Shown: positions 1-9,290, numbered from the stretch's first letter. The stretch: 22,313 nucleotides of DNA from Bacteroidales bacterium (GCA_018400545.1 JAGYLT010000010.1:1-22313), one strand, 5' to 3'. Program-made: numbers and translations. The notes: a model not told the origin generated them from the sequence alone.

Positions 1-1437
1 TCTCCTCAATAATGTCAGCTTCACGGGTTACGTCACCCTTAAAGGTTGGCACTTCCACAACCAGTGTTTTTTCACGATCTTCAATAATGCTTATACCGAG
101 GGAAAAGAGGATGTCCTGGATGTGATCGTGTGGGATTGACTTCCCAATCAGCCGATCGATGTTGGCATATTTCACTTCAATCTTCCAGGGGTCAATTGGG
201 TTGGGATATACATCCTGAACTTCCGAAGACACCTCTCCGCCGGCCAAATCCTGAACCATCAGTGCCGCCCTGCGCATCACATACAGTGTGGCATTGGGAT
301 CGGTGCCCCGCTCAAACCGGAAGGATGAATCGGTATTTAATCCGTGATATTTAGCCGTTTTCCGGATGGTTTTCGGATCGAAATATGCGCTTTCGATGAA
401 AATGTTTTTGGTATTTTCGGTTACCCCTGAATCCAGTCCGCCAAATACGCCGGCGATACACATACCGTTTTCTTCGCCATCGCATACCATCAGATCCTGG
501 CCGGATAGTTCCCGTTCTTCCTCATCAAGAGATAAAAATTTGGTTCCCTTTGGCAATTTCTTGATGATGATTTTATTGCCTTTTATTTTATCTGCATCGA
601 AAAAATGGGTGGGATGGCCGGTTTCGTGAAGGATGAAATTGCTGATATCCACGAGATTATTTATCGGACGGAGCCCAATGGAAAGCAGCCGGTTTTTGAG
701 CCAGTCGGGCGATTCCTGCACCTTAACATTTGAAATGGTAACACCCGAGTAGCGCGGGCAGGCCTCCTGGTCTTCCACCACCACTTCGATGGGAAGCTTT
801 TGATTTTCCACTTTAAAACGATCGGTGCAGGAAGTTACCACTTTATAATCCGCATCCGCATTGTGGAAATTAAGCGCTGCAACCAGGTCGCGGGCTACAC
901 CCACATGCGACATGGCGTCGTTTCGGTTTGGCGTCAGCCCGATCTCGAATACATAATCTTCTTCGATCTGAAAATAATCGCGGGCTTCCATACCCACTTC
1001 TGCATCTTCCGGCAAAACCATGATGCCTTCGTGCGAATCGCCCAGGCCGAGTTCATCCTCAGCGCAAATCATCCCTTCGGACACCTGGCCCCGGATTTTG
1101 GCTTTCTTAATTTCAAAAGGCTTTTCCCCGGAATACAAAGTTGTTCCAACGGTGGCCAGCAACCACCTTTTGGCCGGCGGCACATTGCGCACCGCAAACC
1201 AGGCAGAATCTTCCCGCCCCCCACATCAACGGTGGTCACACTTAGTTTATCGGCATCGGGATGCTTTTCACAGGTCTTTACCTCACCAACCACCACACCT
1301 TTCAATCCGCCTTTGATGGTTTCAATTTTTTCCAGGGTTTCCACTTCCAGCCCGGTATCGGTTAAAATTTCTGAAACCTGTTGTGCATCAAGGTCTATAT
1401 GAACATATTCTTTAAGCCAGTTATACGAAATCTTCAT
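1..1437 (-). CDS. pheT: Phenylalanyl-tRNA synthetase beta subunit, N-terminal part, frame broken
   Basis: Beta subunit of the cytoplasmic (alphabeta)2 enzyme that charges tRNA-Phe. The start (ATG at 1437) reads MKISYNWLKEYVHIDL, the usual PheT opening. Next comes the EMAP-type tRNA-binding domain (GVVVGEV, CEKHPDADKLSV, then KIRGQVSEGMICAEDELGLG), the B3/B4 editing region, and the B5 domain, ending at ...TREADIIEE at the left edge. About 479 of roughly 800 codons are present; the rest lies outside the window. The frame breaks near 1155-1210: the expected stretch VCGAPNVAAGQKVVVATVGTT is present only if several 1-2 base indels are corrected (VCGA, AAGQKVV and VGTTLYSG fall in different frames). 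The rest, from about 1150 down to 1, is one clean open frame. As pheT is essential and normally single copy, a local sequence error is likelier than a true pseudogene. Identity is secure. Confidence 0.93.
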
Positions 1438-1466
1438 GATCTGTTTTGATTTTGAAATTAAGTCCG

Positions 1467-1474
1467 CAAATGTA
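1467..1474 (-). promoter_or_regulatory. Possible -7 promoter box for pheT
   Basis: On the minus strand this reads TACATTTG, a full match to the Bacteroidota -7 consensus TAnnTTTG, about 30 bases upstream of the pheT ATG. I see no TTG/TTTG -33 element at the usual spacing, so this is a motif call only. Confidence 0.4.
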
Positions 1475-1627
1475 ATAAATTGAAGTTTAGAGGAGCACTG
1501 AAGCGGCTATTTGATCAGGTTAAACGCATTTAAAATCTTAATCCTGATAAATGCCAAAAATTAATCAAAAGTACATTGCCACATGATTTTGCTTGTGGAA
1601 TAAAAAAAAATAAACTCATTCGCCCAT

Positions 1628-1676
1628 ACAACCTCTCCAATCCTGATTCCTGTAGAATCAGGATTGGAGAGGTTGT
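1628..1676. repeat. Perfect 22-bp inverted repeat (hairpin, 5-nt loop)
   Basis: The arms at 1628-1649 and 1655-1676 are exact reverse complements over 22 bases, with a loop of ctgta. It lies 136 bases downstream of recG. On the minus strand a long T-rich run (complement of 1606-1618) follows, but only about 10 bases past the stem, so it could be a transcription terminator for recG with an unusually long stem, or an extragenic palindromic repeat. Confidence 0.8.
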
Positions 1677-1811
1677 GGATTTTCCATCATTTCCTTTAAC
1701 CAAAAGGCTGAAGCCTGTGGTAAGTGAACAAGGTTTATGAATACAAAAAAATTCCTGAGGTGGTTAAAAAGTTTAATGCCTGGAAAATGTAGAAAAAAAA
1801 TACTGCAAAAT

Positions 1812-3917
1812 CTAACTGATCCTGCTCCAGTCCTGGGTCTTATCCTCCATCCGAAGCAGGGTACCGGCCAGTAAAGCATTTTTGGGCTTTTGAAGTCCGG
1901 GGTCATCATTTAGAATTTCGATAGCAACGGATCTGGCAAACTTCAGGATTTTTTCATCACGGATGATATCGGCCAGCTTCATATCGAGCACACCACTTTG
2001 CTGGGTGCCGTGCATATCGCCGGGGCCACGAAGTTTCATATCCACCTCTGCAATTTTAAACCCGTCGGTGGTTTCCACCATGGTCTGGATGCGCTTCCGG
2101 CCATCGTTGGTCAGTTTATATCCGGTCATTAAAATGCAATACGACTGATCGGCGCCACGCCCTACCCTGCCCCGTAGCTGGTGAAGTTGCGAAAGCCCGA
2201 AGCGCTCGGCATTTTCGATTACCATCACAGAAGCGTTCGGCACATCCACACCAACTTCGATTACGGTTGTCGCCACCATGATATTTGTTTCTCCCTTCAC
2301 AAAACGCTGCATCTCCCAGTCTTTCTGGTCGGTTTTCATCTGGCCGTGGACGATGCTAACCGCATAATCCGGCAAAGGAAATGAACGGACAACACTTTCA
2401 TATCCGTCCATCAGATCCTTTAAATCGAGGGTTTCCGATTCGTTGATCAGCGGATAAACCACATAAACCTGGCGCCCTTCGGCAATTTGCTTTTTCATGA
2501 AATTGAAAAGCCTTGGACGCTTGCTGTCGTAATAATGAAACGTTTGCACCGATTTCCTGCCCGGAGGCAGTTCGTCGATTACCGAAACATCCAGGTCGCC
2601 ATACACTGTCATGGCCAGTGTCCGGGGAATGGGCGTAGCTGTCATCACCAGCACATGCGGGGGTACCACATTCTTTTTCCATAATTTGGCACGCTGGGCC
2701 ACGCCAAAGCGGTGCTGCTCATCAATGACCACAAAACCCAGGTTGTTAAACTTAACAGTATCTTCTATCAGGGCATGGGTTCCGATGAGGATTTTCAGAG
2801 ATCCGTTTTGCAGTTTTTCGTGTATTACTTTTCTTTCTGCGGTTTTTGTTGAACCGGTGAGCAACATAATCTCCAAATTCATTTTTTCCAGCATCCTGAT
2901 GATGGTGCCAAAATGTTGCTGCGCAAGAATTTCGGTCGGTGCCATCAATGCAGTCTGAAAACCATTATCGATGGCGATGAGCATACACATGAGCGCAACC
3001 AGGGTTTTGCCACTGCCCACGTCGCCCTGCAGCAGGCGGTTCATTTGATTTCCCGTTCCCATATCCGCTCTGATCTCTCGGATCACGCGCTTTTGAGCAT
3101 CTGTGAGCACGAAAGGCAGATGGTGATTATAAAAGTTATTAAAATGATCGCCTACCCGCGAGAACACCTGCCCTTTAATTTTTTGCGTACGAATGAATTT
3201 CTGCTTCAGCAGCATCAGTTGGATGAAAAACAATTCCTCAAATTTCAGCCTGGCCACGGATTTATCAAGTAAATGCTGATTCTCCGGATGGTGGATGTTG
3301 ATGAGTGCCTTCTCGCGAGGCAAAAATTTCATCCTGTGGATCAACTCCATCGAGAGTGTTTCATAAACATGCCCCTGTAACTGGCCCACCAGCGTTTTGG
3401 TTAACCTGGCAATGCCACGGCTTTCGAGCCCTTTGCTTTTCAATTTTTCGGTGGAATTATAAACCGGCTGTAGGGTTGATGCCGGGCCGGCCTCCAAATC
3501 CGGTACCGCCTCAATTTCGGGATGGGCGAAATTAAAACGGCCGTTGAACAGGGTAGGTTTTCCAAATACCACGTATTCAAGATTTGGTTTTATTTTATCC
3601 TGCACCCAGTTTATGCCGCGGAACCACACCAGTTCCACCGAACCGCTATCATCCTGTAAAAATCCGGTAAGCCGTTTTCCCCTGCCCGCTCCAATTGTTT
3701 TTAAGCCCTTGATCTTTCCTTTCACCTGCACCCAGGCATTTTCGCTTGAGATTTCGGCTACTTTAAAAAACTTGCTGCGATCCACATATCTGAAGGGATA
3801 ATTATGCAGCAGGTTTTCGAAGGTATGGATGCCCAGTTCCTTTTTCAGCAGTTCAGCCCGTGCAGGACCGACACCTTTCAGATATTCGATGGGTGTGCTT
3901 AAAAATGAAACTGACAT
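1812..3917 (-). CDS. recG: ATP-dependent DNA helicase RecG
   Basis: RecG is a superfamily 2 helicase that remodels stalled replication forks and Holliday junctions. The protein is 701 residues, normal for the family. It has the N-terminal wedge/OB region (LKGVGPARAELL near residue 14, OB-fold VQVKGKIKGL), Walker A GDVGSGKT at about residues 298-305, the DEQH box with HRFG at about 399-402, motif III TATPIPRTLAMT, and the C-terminal QLRGRVGRG. I chose the ATG at 3917 (MSVSFLSTPIEYLKGVG) because it fits RecG starts; the frame is open up to 3974, but that extension runs into the gldN terminator hairpin. It follows the gldKLMN operon on the same strand but is separated by that terminator, so it is probably transcribed mostly by itself. 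No defects seen. Confidence 0.96.
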   Translation of the reverse strand: MSVSFLSTPIEYLKGVGPARAELLKKELGIHTFENLLHNYPFRYVDRSKFFKVAEISSENAWVQVKGKIKGLKTIGAGRGKRLTGFLQDDSGSVELVWFRGINWVQDKIKPNLEYVVFGKPTLFNGRFNFAHPEIEAVPDLEAGPASTLQPVYNSTEKLKSKGLESRGIARLTKTLVGQLQGHVYETLSMELIHRMKFLPREKALINIHHPENQHLLDKSVARLKFEELFFIQLMLLKQKFIRTQKIKGQVFSRVGDHFNNFYNHHLPFVLTDAQKRVIREIRADMGTGNQMNRLLQGDVGSGKTLVALMCMLIAIDNGFQTALMAPTEILAQQHFGTIIRMLEKMNLEIMLLTGSTKTAERKVIHEKLQNGSLKILIGTHALIEDTVKFNNLGFVVIDEQHRFGVAQRAKLWKKNVVPPHVLVMTATPIPRTLAMTVYGDLDVSVIDELPPGRKSVQTFHYYDSKRPRLFNFMKKQIAEGRQVYVVYPLINESETLDLKDLMDGYESVVRSFPLPDYAVSIVHGQMKTDQKDWEMQRFVKGETNIMVATTVIEVGVDVPNASVMVIENAERFGLSQLHQLRGRVGRGADQSYCILMTGYKLTNDGRKRIQTMVETTDGFKIAEVDMKLRGPGDMHGTQQSGVLDMKLADIIRDEKILKFARSVAIEILNDDPGLQKPKNALLAGTLLRMEDKTQDWSRIS

Positions 3918-3939
3918 AAGGATGTGCTTTTGCTTAACA

Positions 3940-3981
3940 AAATAAACAAAAAACTCCTTACCGGCAGCCGGCAAGGAGTTT
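3940..3981 (-). terminator. Intrinsic terminator of the gldKLMN operon
   Basis: The arms 3951-3965 and 3967-3981 pair over 15 bases with a single G-U wobble (GC-rich core gccggc). On the minus strand they are followed at once by TTTTTTGTTTATTTT. It lies 60-100 bases beyond the gldN stop and just upstream of the recG start, as expected for an operon end. Confidence 0.85.
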
Positions 3982-4008
3982 CAATATTTTTAAACAAGGC
4001 TGTTTCCC

Positions 4009-4027
4009 AACCTGGACAAGCCAAAAC
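4009..4027 (+). repeat. Copy 1 of a short repeat shared with 10.45-10.52 kb
   Basis: The sequence around ggacaagccaaaac matches 18 of 19 bases of the reverse complement of 10503-10521. It also matches the left arm at 10452-10464 over 13 exact bases, with a partly similar flank (aaaaaggga against aaacagggg). It lies between the gldN stop and the operon terminator. Confidence 0.7.
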
Positions 4028-4041
4028 TAAAAAGGGAGTTA

Positions 4042-4920
4042 CTAATAAACCCAGAGTTCAGCCTCGAAGTTTCTCAGGTCTTCCTTTATGCGTTTTGATT
4101 CCAGCAGGGCATCAACTCCCATAGTATATTCTCTAATTTCACGGTTATACACATTGTCTTCTTTTGTAATGTAGCTTGCAAACTGGCGTGCAATGAAAAA
4201 TTCATCATACGACATCCGGCGTGCGCTGTTGTTCCGGTTGAAAATTTCAAACCGTGCAAGCAAAGGTCTGATTTCCGGGAAATAAAGCCAGAAGAGGTTT
4301 TCATAGCCCCGCTGGGTTCCATTCTCATCATAATCAATCCTTAACGGGCAAATACCCAGAATACGCACCTGCATTTCAGAACGCTGTTTATCAAAAATCC
4401 AGTCTTCCTTTATCATGTAACGAACCACATCTTCAGGCACAAAAGACTCGGGTTTAATTTCGGTGATAAAGTTGTTCGGATCATTGGGATCCACCACCTG
4501 AACCGGAACAGTATCCGTAAGTTGTTGCTCGATCTGGTTAGCCGTTAGCGGAATCAGCGATTCAAAATTATCGGTACTGGGTGTGTATTCGTATGCCGTG
4601 ATTTCTCCACCAAGCACTGCATCCCACAAAACCTGCATCAGGCTGCGCCAGCGTCCCTGGGGAATTTCCGGGAAATAGAGCGGCTGGTTGACCTTTTCCC
4701 GGAGATCGATCACCCGCCAGATGCGTTTTTCCCAGAAAACATCCGATTCGCGCAGATAGGGATAGGAAATCGGCTTCAAGTCGTCAATGTGGGCTCTGTC
4801 GTAGGCCTTATCACGCGGCTCAGTAACCAGTTGTACCTGGTTGGCCGGCTGCGCCAAAACGACTATGCCCGACAAGCAAAAGGTAAAAAAAACGAATAAT
4901 TTTACAAGCCTGATATTCAT
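4042..4920 (-). CDS. gldN: T9SS ring protein GldN/PorN
   Basis: Periplasmic component of the type IX secretion system. In characterised members GldN/PorN associates with the lipoprotein GldK/PorK to form a large ring on the inner face of the outer membrane. The protein is 292 residues with an N-terminal signal peptide (residues about 1-23, ending VVLAQ). The mature part starts with a polar linker, then the conserved region YLRESDVFWEKRIWRVIDLREKVN split over residues about 54-80, and later IKEDWIFDKQRSEMQVRILGI and LFWLYFPEIRP, all typical of the family. The start is ATG at 4920, 26 bases after the gldM stop. Two stops (TAG, TAA) sit in tandem. It is the last gene of the operon, followed by a strong terminator. 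Confidence 0.95.
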   Translation of the reverse strand: MNIRLVKLFVFFTFCLSGIVVLAQPANQVQLVTEPRDKAYDRAHIDDLKPISYPYLRESDVFWEKRIWRVIDLREKVNQPLYFPEIPQGRWRSLMQVLWDAVLGGEITAYEYTPSTDNFESLIPLTANQIEQQLTDTVPVQVVDPNDPNNFITEIKPESFVPEDVVRYMIKEDWIFDKQRSEMQVRILGICPLRIDYDENGTQRGYENLFWLYFPEIRPLLARFEIFNRNNSARRMSYDEFFIARQFASYITKEDNVYNREIREYTMGVDALLESKRIKEDLRNFEAELWVY

Positions 4921-4946
4921 AATATTAAATTTTAATTTTCTGATAA

Positions 4947-6563
4947 TTACTGTATCGTAAAATTGATAGAGTTAAGTCTCCGGGTTTCTTTATCCGTTCC
5001 GGTAGCAACAATATTTTCGAACCATATCCTCTGCCCGCGTCTCGCCGTTTCAATCAAATCCTTCATTTCCTGTGTAAAATACTGCCCGTTGGCACTGCGC
5101 CTGATAACCGATTCACCCTGAAGAAGTACCATATCAAAAGAGACGATTTCAAAAACCATGTCGAAATCGAAATCTTTTGGTTTCACCGGCACAATCTGCG
5201 GTGAGTATAATAAGGCGTTGGCAGCGATAGTTCCGTCCGTTTTATTTGCAATTTTCGCTATTGGATCCGGTACGGTACGAAGCCTGAAATTCATTTCTCC
5301 CATCTTCTTGGCATTCCCGTCAATTTCGGCAGATACTGAGATAACTGCGGTCATTTCACCCTGTGGTTTTTCAGCAATATTTACTATCCAACCGTCATTT
5401 TCAGGATCTCGTGTGAGCGTTCCTAAATTGATAGACGGGGTTATTTTCTCGTTTGGTATCCCAGGTGACGAAATACCCACCGGATTATCCACACCAATAT
5501 AGAAAACATTCATTTTGGTAGCAGAAACCGTTAATGACGGACGCCCCACTGTATATTCCTCATTAAAATGATACGTGTTCATTTCGCCGGTACCACCTCT
5601 TACGCGGATAACCCCTGCATACTTCATTGTTCCTTCTTCGTCAGCCGGAAGGCTAAATCTTACCAAACCTCTTTCACCCTTAATGGGTTGGGCAGACGCT
5701 AACTGATCTATGGGAAGTGAATCTACACCCATCTTCAGAAATACTTCCGGGCTTTGGGTTGTGCTATACGCAGCAACAATTGCTTCAGCTTCATAATCTT
5801 CGCCAACAAAAACATAATCGCGTTTTGGCAATATTTTAGCGTCGATCTTATCGTACTTAAAGTCTTTGGCATCTACAGCATCCAACAAGAAGTTCACCAC
5901 ATCAAATTCTGCATTATAAACTTCAGTTATGATCTTGTTCAGGATTGCCACATCTGCAGCAAGAATAGTATGATAAAAGTTGTATTGTATCCAGTTTAGT
6001 TTTACACCTTCCGTATCCTCGTAGTCGCCATCGGTTCTCAGGCCCAGCTTAACCCTTTTTCTGTCTTCGGCCTCAAGCAGGTTGAGCATATTTATCCGGT
6101 AATCATCAATTCGCTGCTTAAGGTCTTTACCTGTACCTTTCGAGCCATCTTCACTTCCACGGAAGAAAAAATTTGTGGGTGTATCGTAATCGTCTTTGTT
6201 CTTTACATCGGAAACATTCACAAGTTTAGCCGAATCATAAGAAATCCCTTCGGTTATCGAAATCAAATGGTATTTCAGACTATCGATGTAGTTAACCATT
6301 GTTGTTGACAGGCTTCTGGCCTCAAGCGCCCGGTCATAAAAAGGCTTTACTTTAACCTGATCATTCTGATATTTAGTTTCAAATGATTGATAAGTGTCAT
6401 TCAGCTTTTTTGTGAAATTTTCATTGGTCAGTTCCACGCTGTCGTTTACCACCAAAAAGGCATTCAGCATTTCCTTCGACACATTCAATGCCAACATCGC
6501 TGTGAGCACCAAATACATCATGGCGATCATCTTCTGCCGCGGTGTTTCTTTATATCCAGCCAT
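4947..6563 (-). CDS. gldM: T9SS motor protein GldM/PorM
   Basis: Inner-membrane and periplasmic half of the proton-driven motor that powers type IX secretion. In solved members a GldM dimer inserts one helix per chain into a GldL pentamer, and its long periplasmic shaft reaches the GldK/N ring. The protein is 538 residues, slightly above the usual 510-520. The N-terminus MAGYKETPRQKMIAMMYLVL and the single membrane helix (about residues 12-32, MIAMMYLVLTAMLALNVS) are hallmarks. A helical region follows (about 40-220), then beta-rich periplasmic domains (from about 225 with ILPKRDYVFVGEDYEAEA) to the C-terminus RRLNSINFTIQ. The frame is intact; gaps are 29 bases to gldL and 26 to gldN, consistent with one transcript. 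Confidence 0.96.
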   Translation of the reverse strand: MAGYKETPRQKMIAMMYLVLTAMLALNVSKEMLNAFLVVNDSVELTNENFTKKLNDTYQSFETKYQNDQVKVKPFYDRALEARSLSTTMVNYIDSLKYHLISITEGISYDSAKLVNVSDVKNKDDYDTPTNFFFRGSEDGSKGTGKDLKQRIDDYRINMLNLLEAEDRKRVKLGLRTDGDYEDTEGVKLNWIQYNFYHTILAADVAILNKIITEVYNAEFDVVNFLLDAVDAKDFKYDKIDAKILPKRDYVFVGEDYEAEAIVAAYSTTQSPEVFLKMGVDSLPIDQLASAQPIKGERGLVRFSLPADEEGTMKYAGVIRVRGGTGEMNTYHFNEEYTVGRPSLTVSATKMNVFYIGVDNPVGISSPGIPNEKITPSINLGTLTRDPENDGWIVNIAEKPQGEMTAVISVSAEIDGNAKKMGEMNFRLRTVPDPIAKIANKTDGTIAANALLYSPQIVPVKPKDFDFDMVFEIVSFDMVLLQGESVIRRSANGQYFTQEMKDLIETARRGQRIWFENIVATGTDKETRRLNSINFTIQ

Positions 6564-6592
6564 TTATGACGTTCTTTTTAGGGTTTTCATCA

Positions 6593-7663
6593 TTACTTAA
6601 CATTCATGGCCGAAAGCATATTTCCGTAAATGCCGTTGAGCGAAGACATTTTGCTGGTAAGACTTTCCATTTCTTTTTGATAATTTGCCGTTTGACTGGA
6701 GGATTTCTCCATATCGGCCAGTAATTTAGCCATGGTTTCATGAAGTTTAGCCGTAGCCTGTTGTTGCTGTTCGCCTGACTTTAGCTGTAACTCATATAAT
6801 GTATTAAGCGATGATAAGTTACCTGAAAGCTTTTTAAGCTGATCGTTGAATGCAGTATTTTTTGAAGTGGTAGCACTCAGTTCTTCTATATTTTTCATGA
6901 TGCTTTCGGAAGAACTAAAATAGCTTTCGGATAGCTTTTTGGCTGATTCAGATGCAGATGTCAGGCTTTTGGATAAAACCTGTGAAGCCTCAATATCTTC
7001 TTTCAAGGATTCTGAAGTTTGCGCATAAACCTGCTTCAGATTAGCTGCAGCAGTGGATGCTTCTTTAACGTTGTTTGAAAATTCACCTGAAACGGTAAGC
7101 TCCTGATCCAATGCCTTTGATGTTTTGCTGTAGGAATCTGAAAGTGTTGAAACAGACTGTGAGGCTCGATTTAATTTTTCCACAAATTCATCATTGGCTA
7201 CACTGGCTTTCGCCATATTGTTCATTTTGGAGGTAGAATCACTCAGGTTTTTAAGTCCTGATCCCAGCCTGCTGATCATCTCATCATCAATATCGGCATT
7301 GACCAACATTTCATCAAGTTTGCTGGCCTGTCCGCCGCCACCGGTGGCTTTTTTGACCTCGCCTTCAAATGGAATCCCATGATAATCTTCCTGTAGCTCC
7401 GGGTGAACGCGGCTCCAGTCGGGTTCAACGTGCGGCTTTTGGAGTGCGGATAAAGCAAAAATGATGGCTTCGGTTACCATCCCAATAAACAAAGCCTCGT
7501 TAGCTCCTTTGATATGCGTGATTTTAAACAGCGCACCTATAATTACAATTGAAGCGCCAAGGCCGTAAGCTACTGACATGAATCTTTTGAAGAAAGGACT
7601 TTCAAGAGCCCGCTCAAATGCTGTAGGCCCCTTTTTCTTTTTCGGTTTTGCTGATGAATTCAT
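6593..7663 (-). CDS. gldL: T9SS motor protein GldL/PorL with long coiled-coil tail
   Basis: Inner-membrane stator of the T9SS motor. GldL forms a pentamer around GldM helices and conducts protons. Two membrane helices are visible (about residues 27-48, VAYGLGASIVIIGALFKI, and 56-75, ALFIGMVTEAIIFALSAL). The second carries a buried acidic residue, Glu65, in the place of the functionally essential glutamate of GldL. After a short acidic segment, residues about 115-356 are low-complexity, Ser/Ala/Leu/Lys-rich heptads that predict a long cytoplasmic coiled coil resembling chemoreceptor stalks. At 356 residues it is much longer than the Flavobacterium form (about 215) and somewhat longer than PorL (about 310). 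Start is ATG at 7663, with a Lys-rich N-terminus (PKKKKG). Confidence 0.94.
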   Translation of the reverse strand: MNSSAKPKKKKGPTAFERALESPFFKRFMSVAYGLGASIVIIGALFKITHIKGANEALFIGMVTEAIIFALSALQKPHVEPDWSRVHPELQEDYHGIPFEGEVKKATGGGGQASKLDEMLVNADIDDEMISRLGSGLKNLSDSTSKMNNMAKASVANDEFVEKLNRASQSVSTLSDSYSKTSKALDQELTVSGEFSNNVKEASTAAANLKQVYAQTSESLKEDIEASQVLSKSLTSASESAKKLSESYFSSSESIMKNIEELSATTSKNTAFNDQLKKLSGNLSSLNTLYELQLKSGEQQQQATAKLHETMAKLLADMEKSSSQTANYQKEMESLTSKMSSLNGIYGNMLSAMNVK

Positions 7664-7697
7664 TAAATTTTTGTTTCAGGAATTTTACTAAAAAAGT

Positions 7698-9053
7698 TTA
7701 ATAAACGTTAGATGCTCTGGATGGATTATCACCTTTGGAACGACCAAGATAAGGCATCACACATCTGAAACCAATGTATGATTTTGCGGTATCCTGATAT
7801 TCATAATCCCGTGTGGAAACGAGCAGGTAATATTCAATATCTTTCCATGACCCGCCTTTCACAACTTTGCGCTTCATGGCAATGGGATCATCTTCTTTTG
7901 CATTGTATTCATAATCGGGGTTGAGGTCCCAGGTTATAATTCCCGAAGCCTTGTCGTAAGCACTTCGTGTCCATTCCGCCACATTACCCGACATATCGTA
8001 AAGGCCGAAGCTGTTGGCCTGAAAATGTCCAACAATTACTGGTGTGGCACCGCCATCATCCGTATAATTTCCACGGTTTGGTTTGAAATTGGCGAGCAAA
8101 CAGCCTTTTTCGTTGCGGCTGTAGGGGCCTCCCCATGGGAAAGGATTGGCTTCAAAACCTCCACGAGCAGCCCACTCCCATTCGGCTTCCGAAGGCAGTC
8201 TGAAATCATTTAACCCGGCCTGTTCATTGCTTCTCAGGTAATTATTGAATTGGGCTGATCTCCAAACACAAAAAGCCCTGGCCTGGTTCCAGTTTACACC
8301 TACAACGGGATAATGATCGTAGGTAGGGTGCCAGAAATAAGACTGGGTGAGTGGTTCGTTGTAGCTGTATGGAAAATCATGTATCCAGCAAAGCGTGTCA
8401 GGATAAACGTTAATGACTTCTTCCCTCACATAAACCGAACGGTCGTTCATGCCCTGCGGGCGGTTTGCAAATGATGCATCGGTGGGATCAGGCTCCTGGG
8501 AATAATCCTTCTTAGCAGCACTTTTCAGGTCGATCCAGAAATAACGATATTTCATCTTGCGGGTGTCGAACTCCTTTTTACGAAAATACCTTTCGTTTTC
8601 AGGCAGGTATAGCTCCTCAAGGGTTTGAACCGTTTCTTCATCCTCCCAGTCGATATCGGTTTCCCAATTGAGAAATGGCGGATCGTAAAGTTCGCCGGTT
8701 TCCGGATCTTCCTCTATCAGATATTCTTCAGGGTTTATGTCGCCAAGCAACGAGCGTACCATCGAGTCCCGCACCCAGTAAACAAACTGCCGGTACTCGT
8801 TATTGGTGATTTCCGTCTCATCCATATAAAACGAACTTACGGTTACCCGCTTGGGATTTGTAACCTGAGAATATGGAACATCTTCTTCACCGACACCCAT
8901 AACGTAGGAGCCTAATGGAATGAATGCCATCCCGTAAGGATCGGGCTGATAAAATTTAGGGCGGTCCTGTACCCCCGTTAATTCACCATTTCCACTGTTA
9001 CTGCAACTACTGATAATGGCCGCTGCCAGTAGGAAAAACAAAAATTTTCTCAT
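7698..9053 (-). CDS. gldK: T9SS ring lipoprotein GldK/PorK
   Basis: Outer-membrane lipoprotein of the T9SS periplasmic ring, partner of GldN. It has the formylglycine-generating-enzyme/SUMF1 fold, which is thought to be structural here. I chose the ATG at 9053 (MRKFLFFLLAAAIISSC) because it gives a clean lipoprotein signal with the lipobox Cys at residue 17; the frame extends 14 codons further up to 9095. SUMF-type motifs appear in order: FIPLGSYVMG, VSSFYMDETEITNNEYRQF, PVVGVNWNQARAFCVWR, FRLPSEAEWEWAARGG, FGLYDMSGNVAEWT, VVKGGSWKD and YIGFRCVMPYLG. Length is 451 residues, normal for the family. It opens the intact part of the operon, 34 bases before gldL. Confidence 0.95.
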   Translation of the reverse strand: MRKFLFFLLAAAIISSCSNSGNGELTGVQDRPKFYQPDPYGMAFIPLGSYVMGVGEEDVPYSQVTNPKRVTVSSFYMDETEITNNEYRQFVYWVRDSMVRSLLGDINPEEYLIEEDPETGELYDPPFLNWETDIDWEDEETVQTLEELYLPENERYFRKKEFDTRKMKYRYFWIDLKSAAKKDYSQEPDPTDASFANRPQGMNDRSVYVREEVINVYPDTLCWIHDFPYSYNEPLTQSYFWHPTYDHYPVVGVNWNQARAFCVWRSAQFNNYLRSNEQAGLNDFRLPSEAEWEWAARGGFEANPFPWGGPYSRNEKGCLLANFKPNRGNYTDDGGATPVIVGHFQANSFGLYDMSGNVAEWTRSAYDKASGIITWDLNPDYEYNAKEDDPIAMKRKVVKGGSWKDIEYYLLVSTRDYEYQDTAKSYIGFRCVMPYLGRSKGDNPSRASNVY

Positions 9054-9123
9054 ATGAACTGCTGATTTTACAAACAGTGTAACGACTTTGCCCATGCTTT
9101 ATTATAATAGTAAATTCTATTCA

Positions 9124-9131
9124 CAAAATTA
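9124..9131 (-). promoter_or_regulatory. Possible -7 promoter box for gldKLMN
   Basis: TAATTTTG on the minus strand fits TAnnTTTG and lies about 70 bases upstream of the gldK ATG. No -33 element is evident. In relatives porP and gldK can be cotranscribed, so this may be an internal or secondary promoter. Confidence 0.35.
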
Positions 9132-9290
9132 ATTAAACGCTTACGTAGCGGCACTTACAGAATTTTTCTGACCCCTCATGAAAAAAAGACTAAACCTGAA
9201 TTGAAAATGACCTGCAACTTACTGAATTGCCTATTGAATAGATTCGATTTTGATTGAAAACTCTTTTGAAACGAAGTACATGCAAACAAA

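Larger units (their letters stand above)
1438..1811. other. Intergenic region pheT-recG
   Basis: This 374-base AT-rich stretch has no credible gene. It holds the pheT -7 box near 1467-1474, an imperfect inverted repeat at 1514-1548 (atcaggttaa against ttaatcctgat), and a perfect long hairpin at 1628-1676. A minus-strand open frame at 1658-1909 runs from inside recG through the hairpin and has no family features, so it is not called. Confidence 0.7.

Noticed and set aside
800..1402. 200-codon plus-strand open frame opposite pheT
   Set aside because: It lies wholly antisense to recognisable pheT sequence and shows no domain features; it is a mirror of the coding frame.
3918..3974. N-terminal extension of recG to 3974
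   Set aside because: The extra codons lie over the gldN terminator hairpin and do not match RecG; the ATG at 3917 fits the family.
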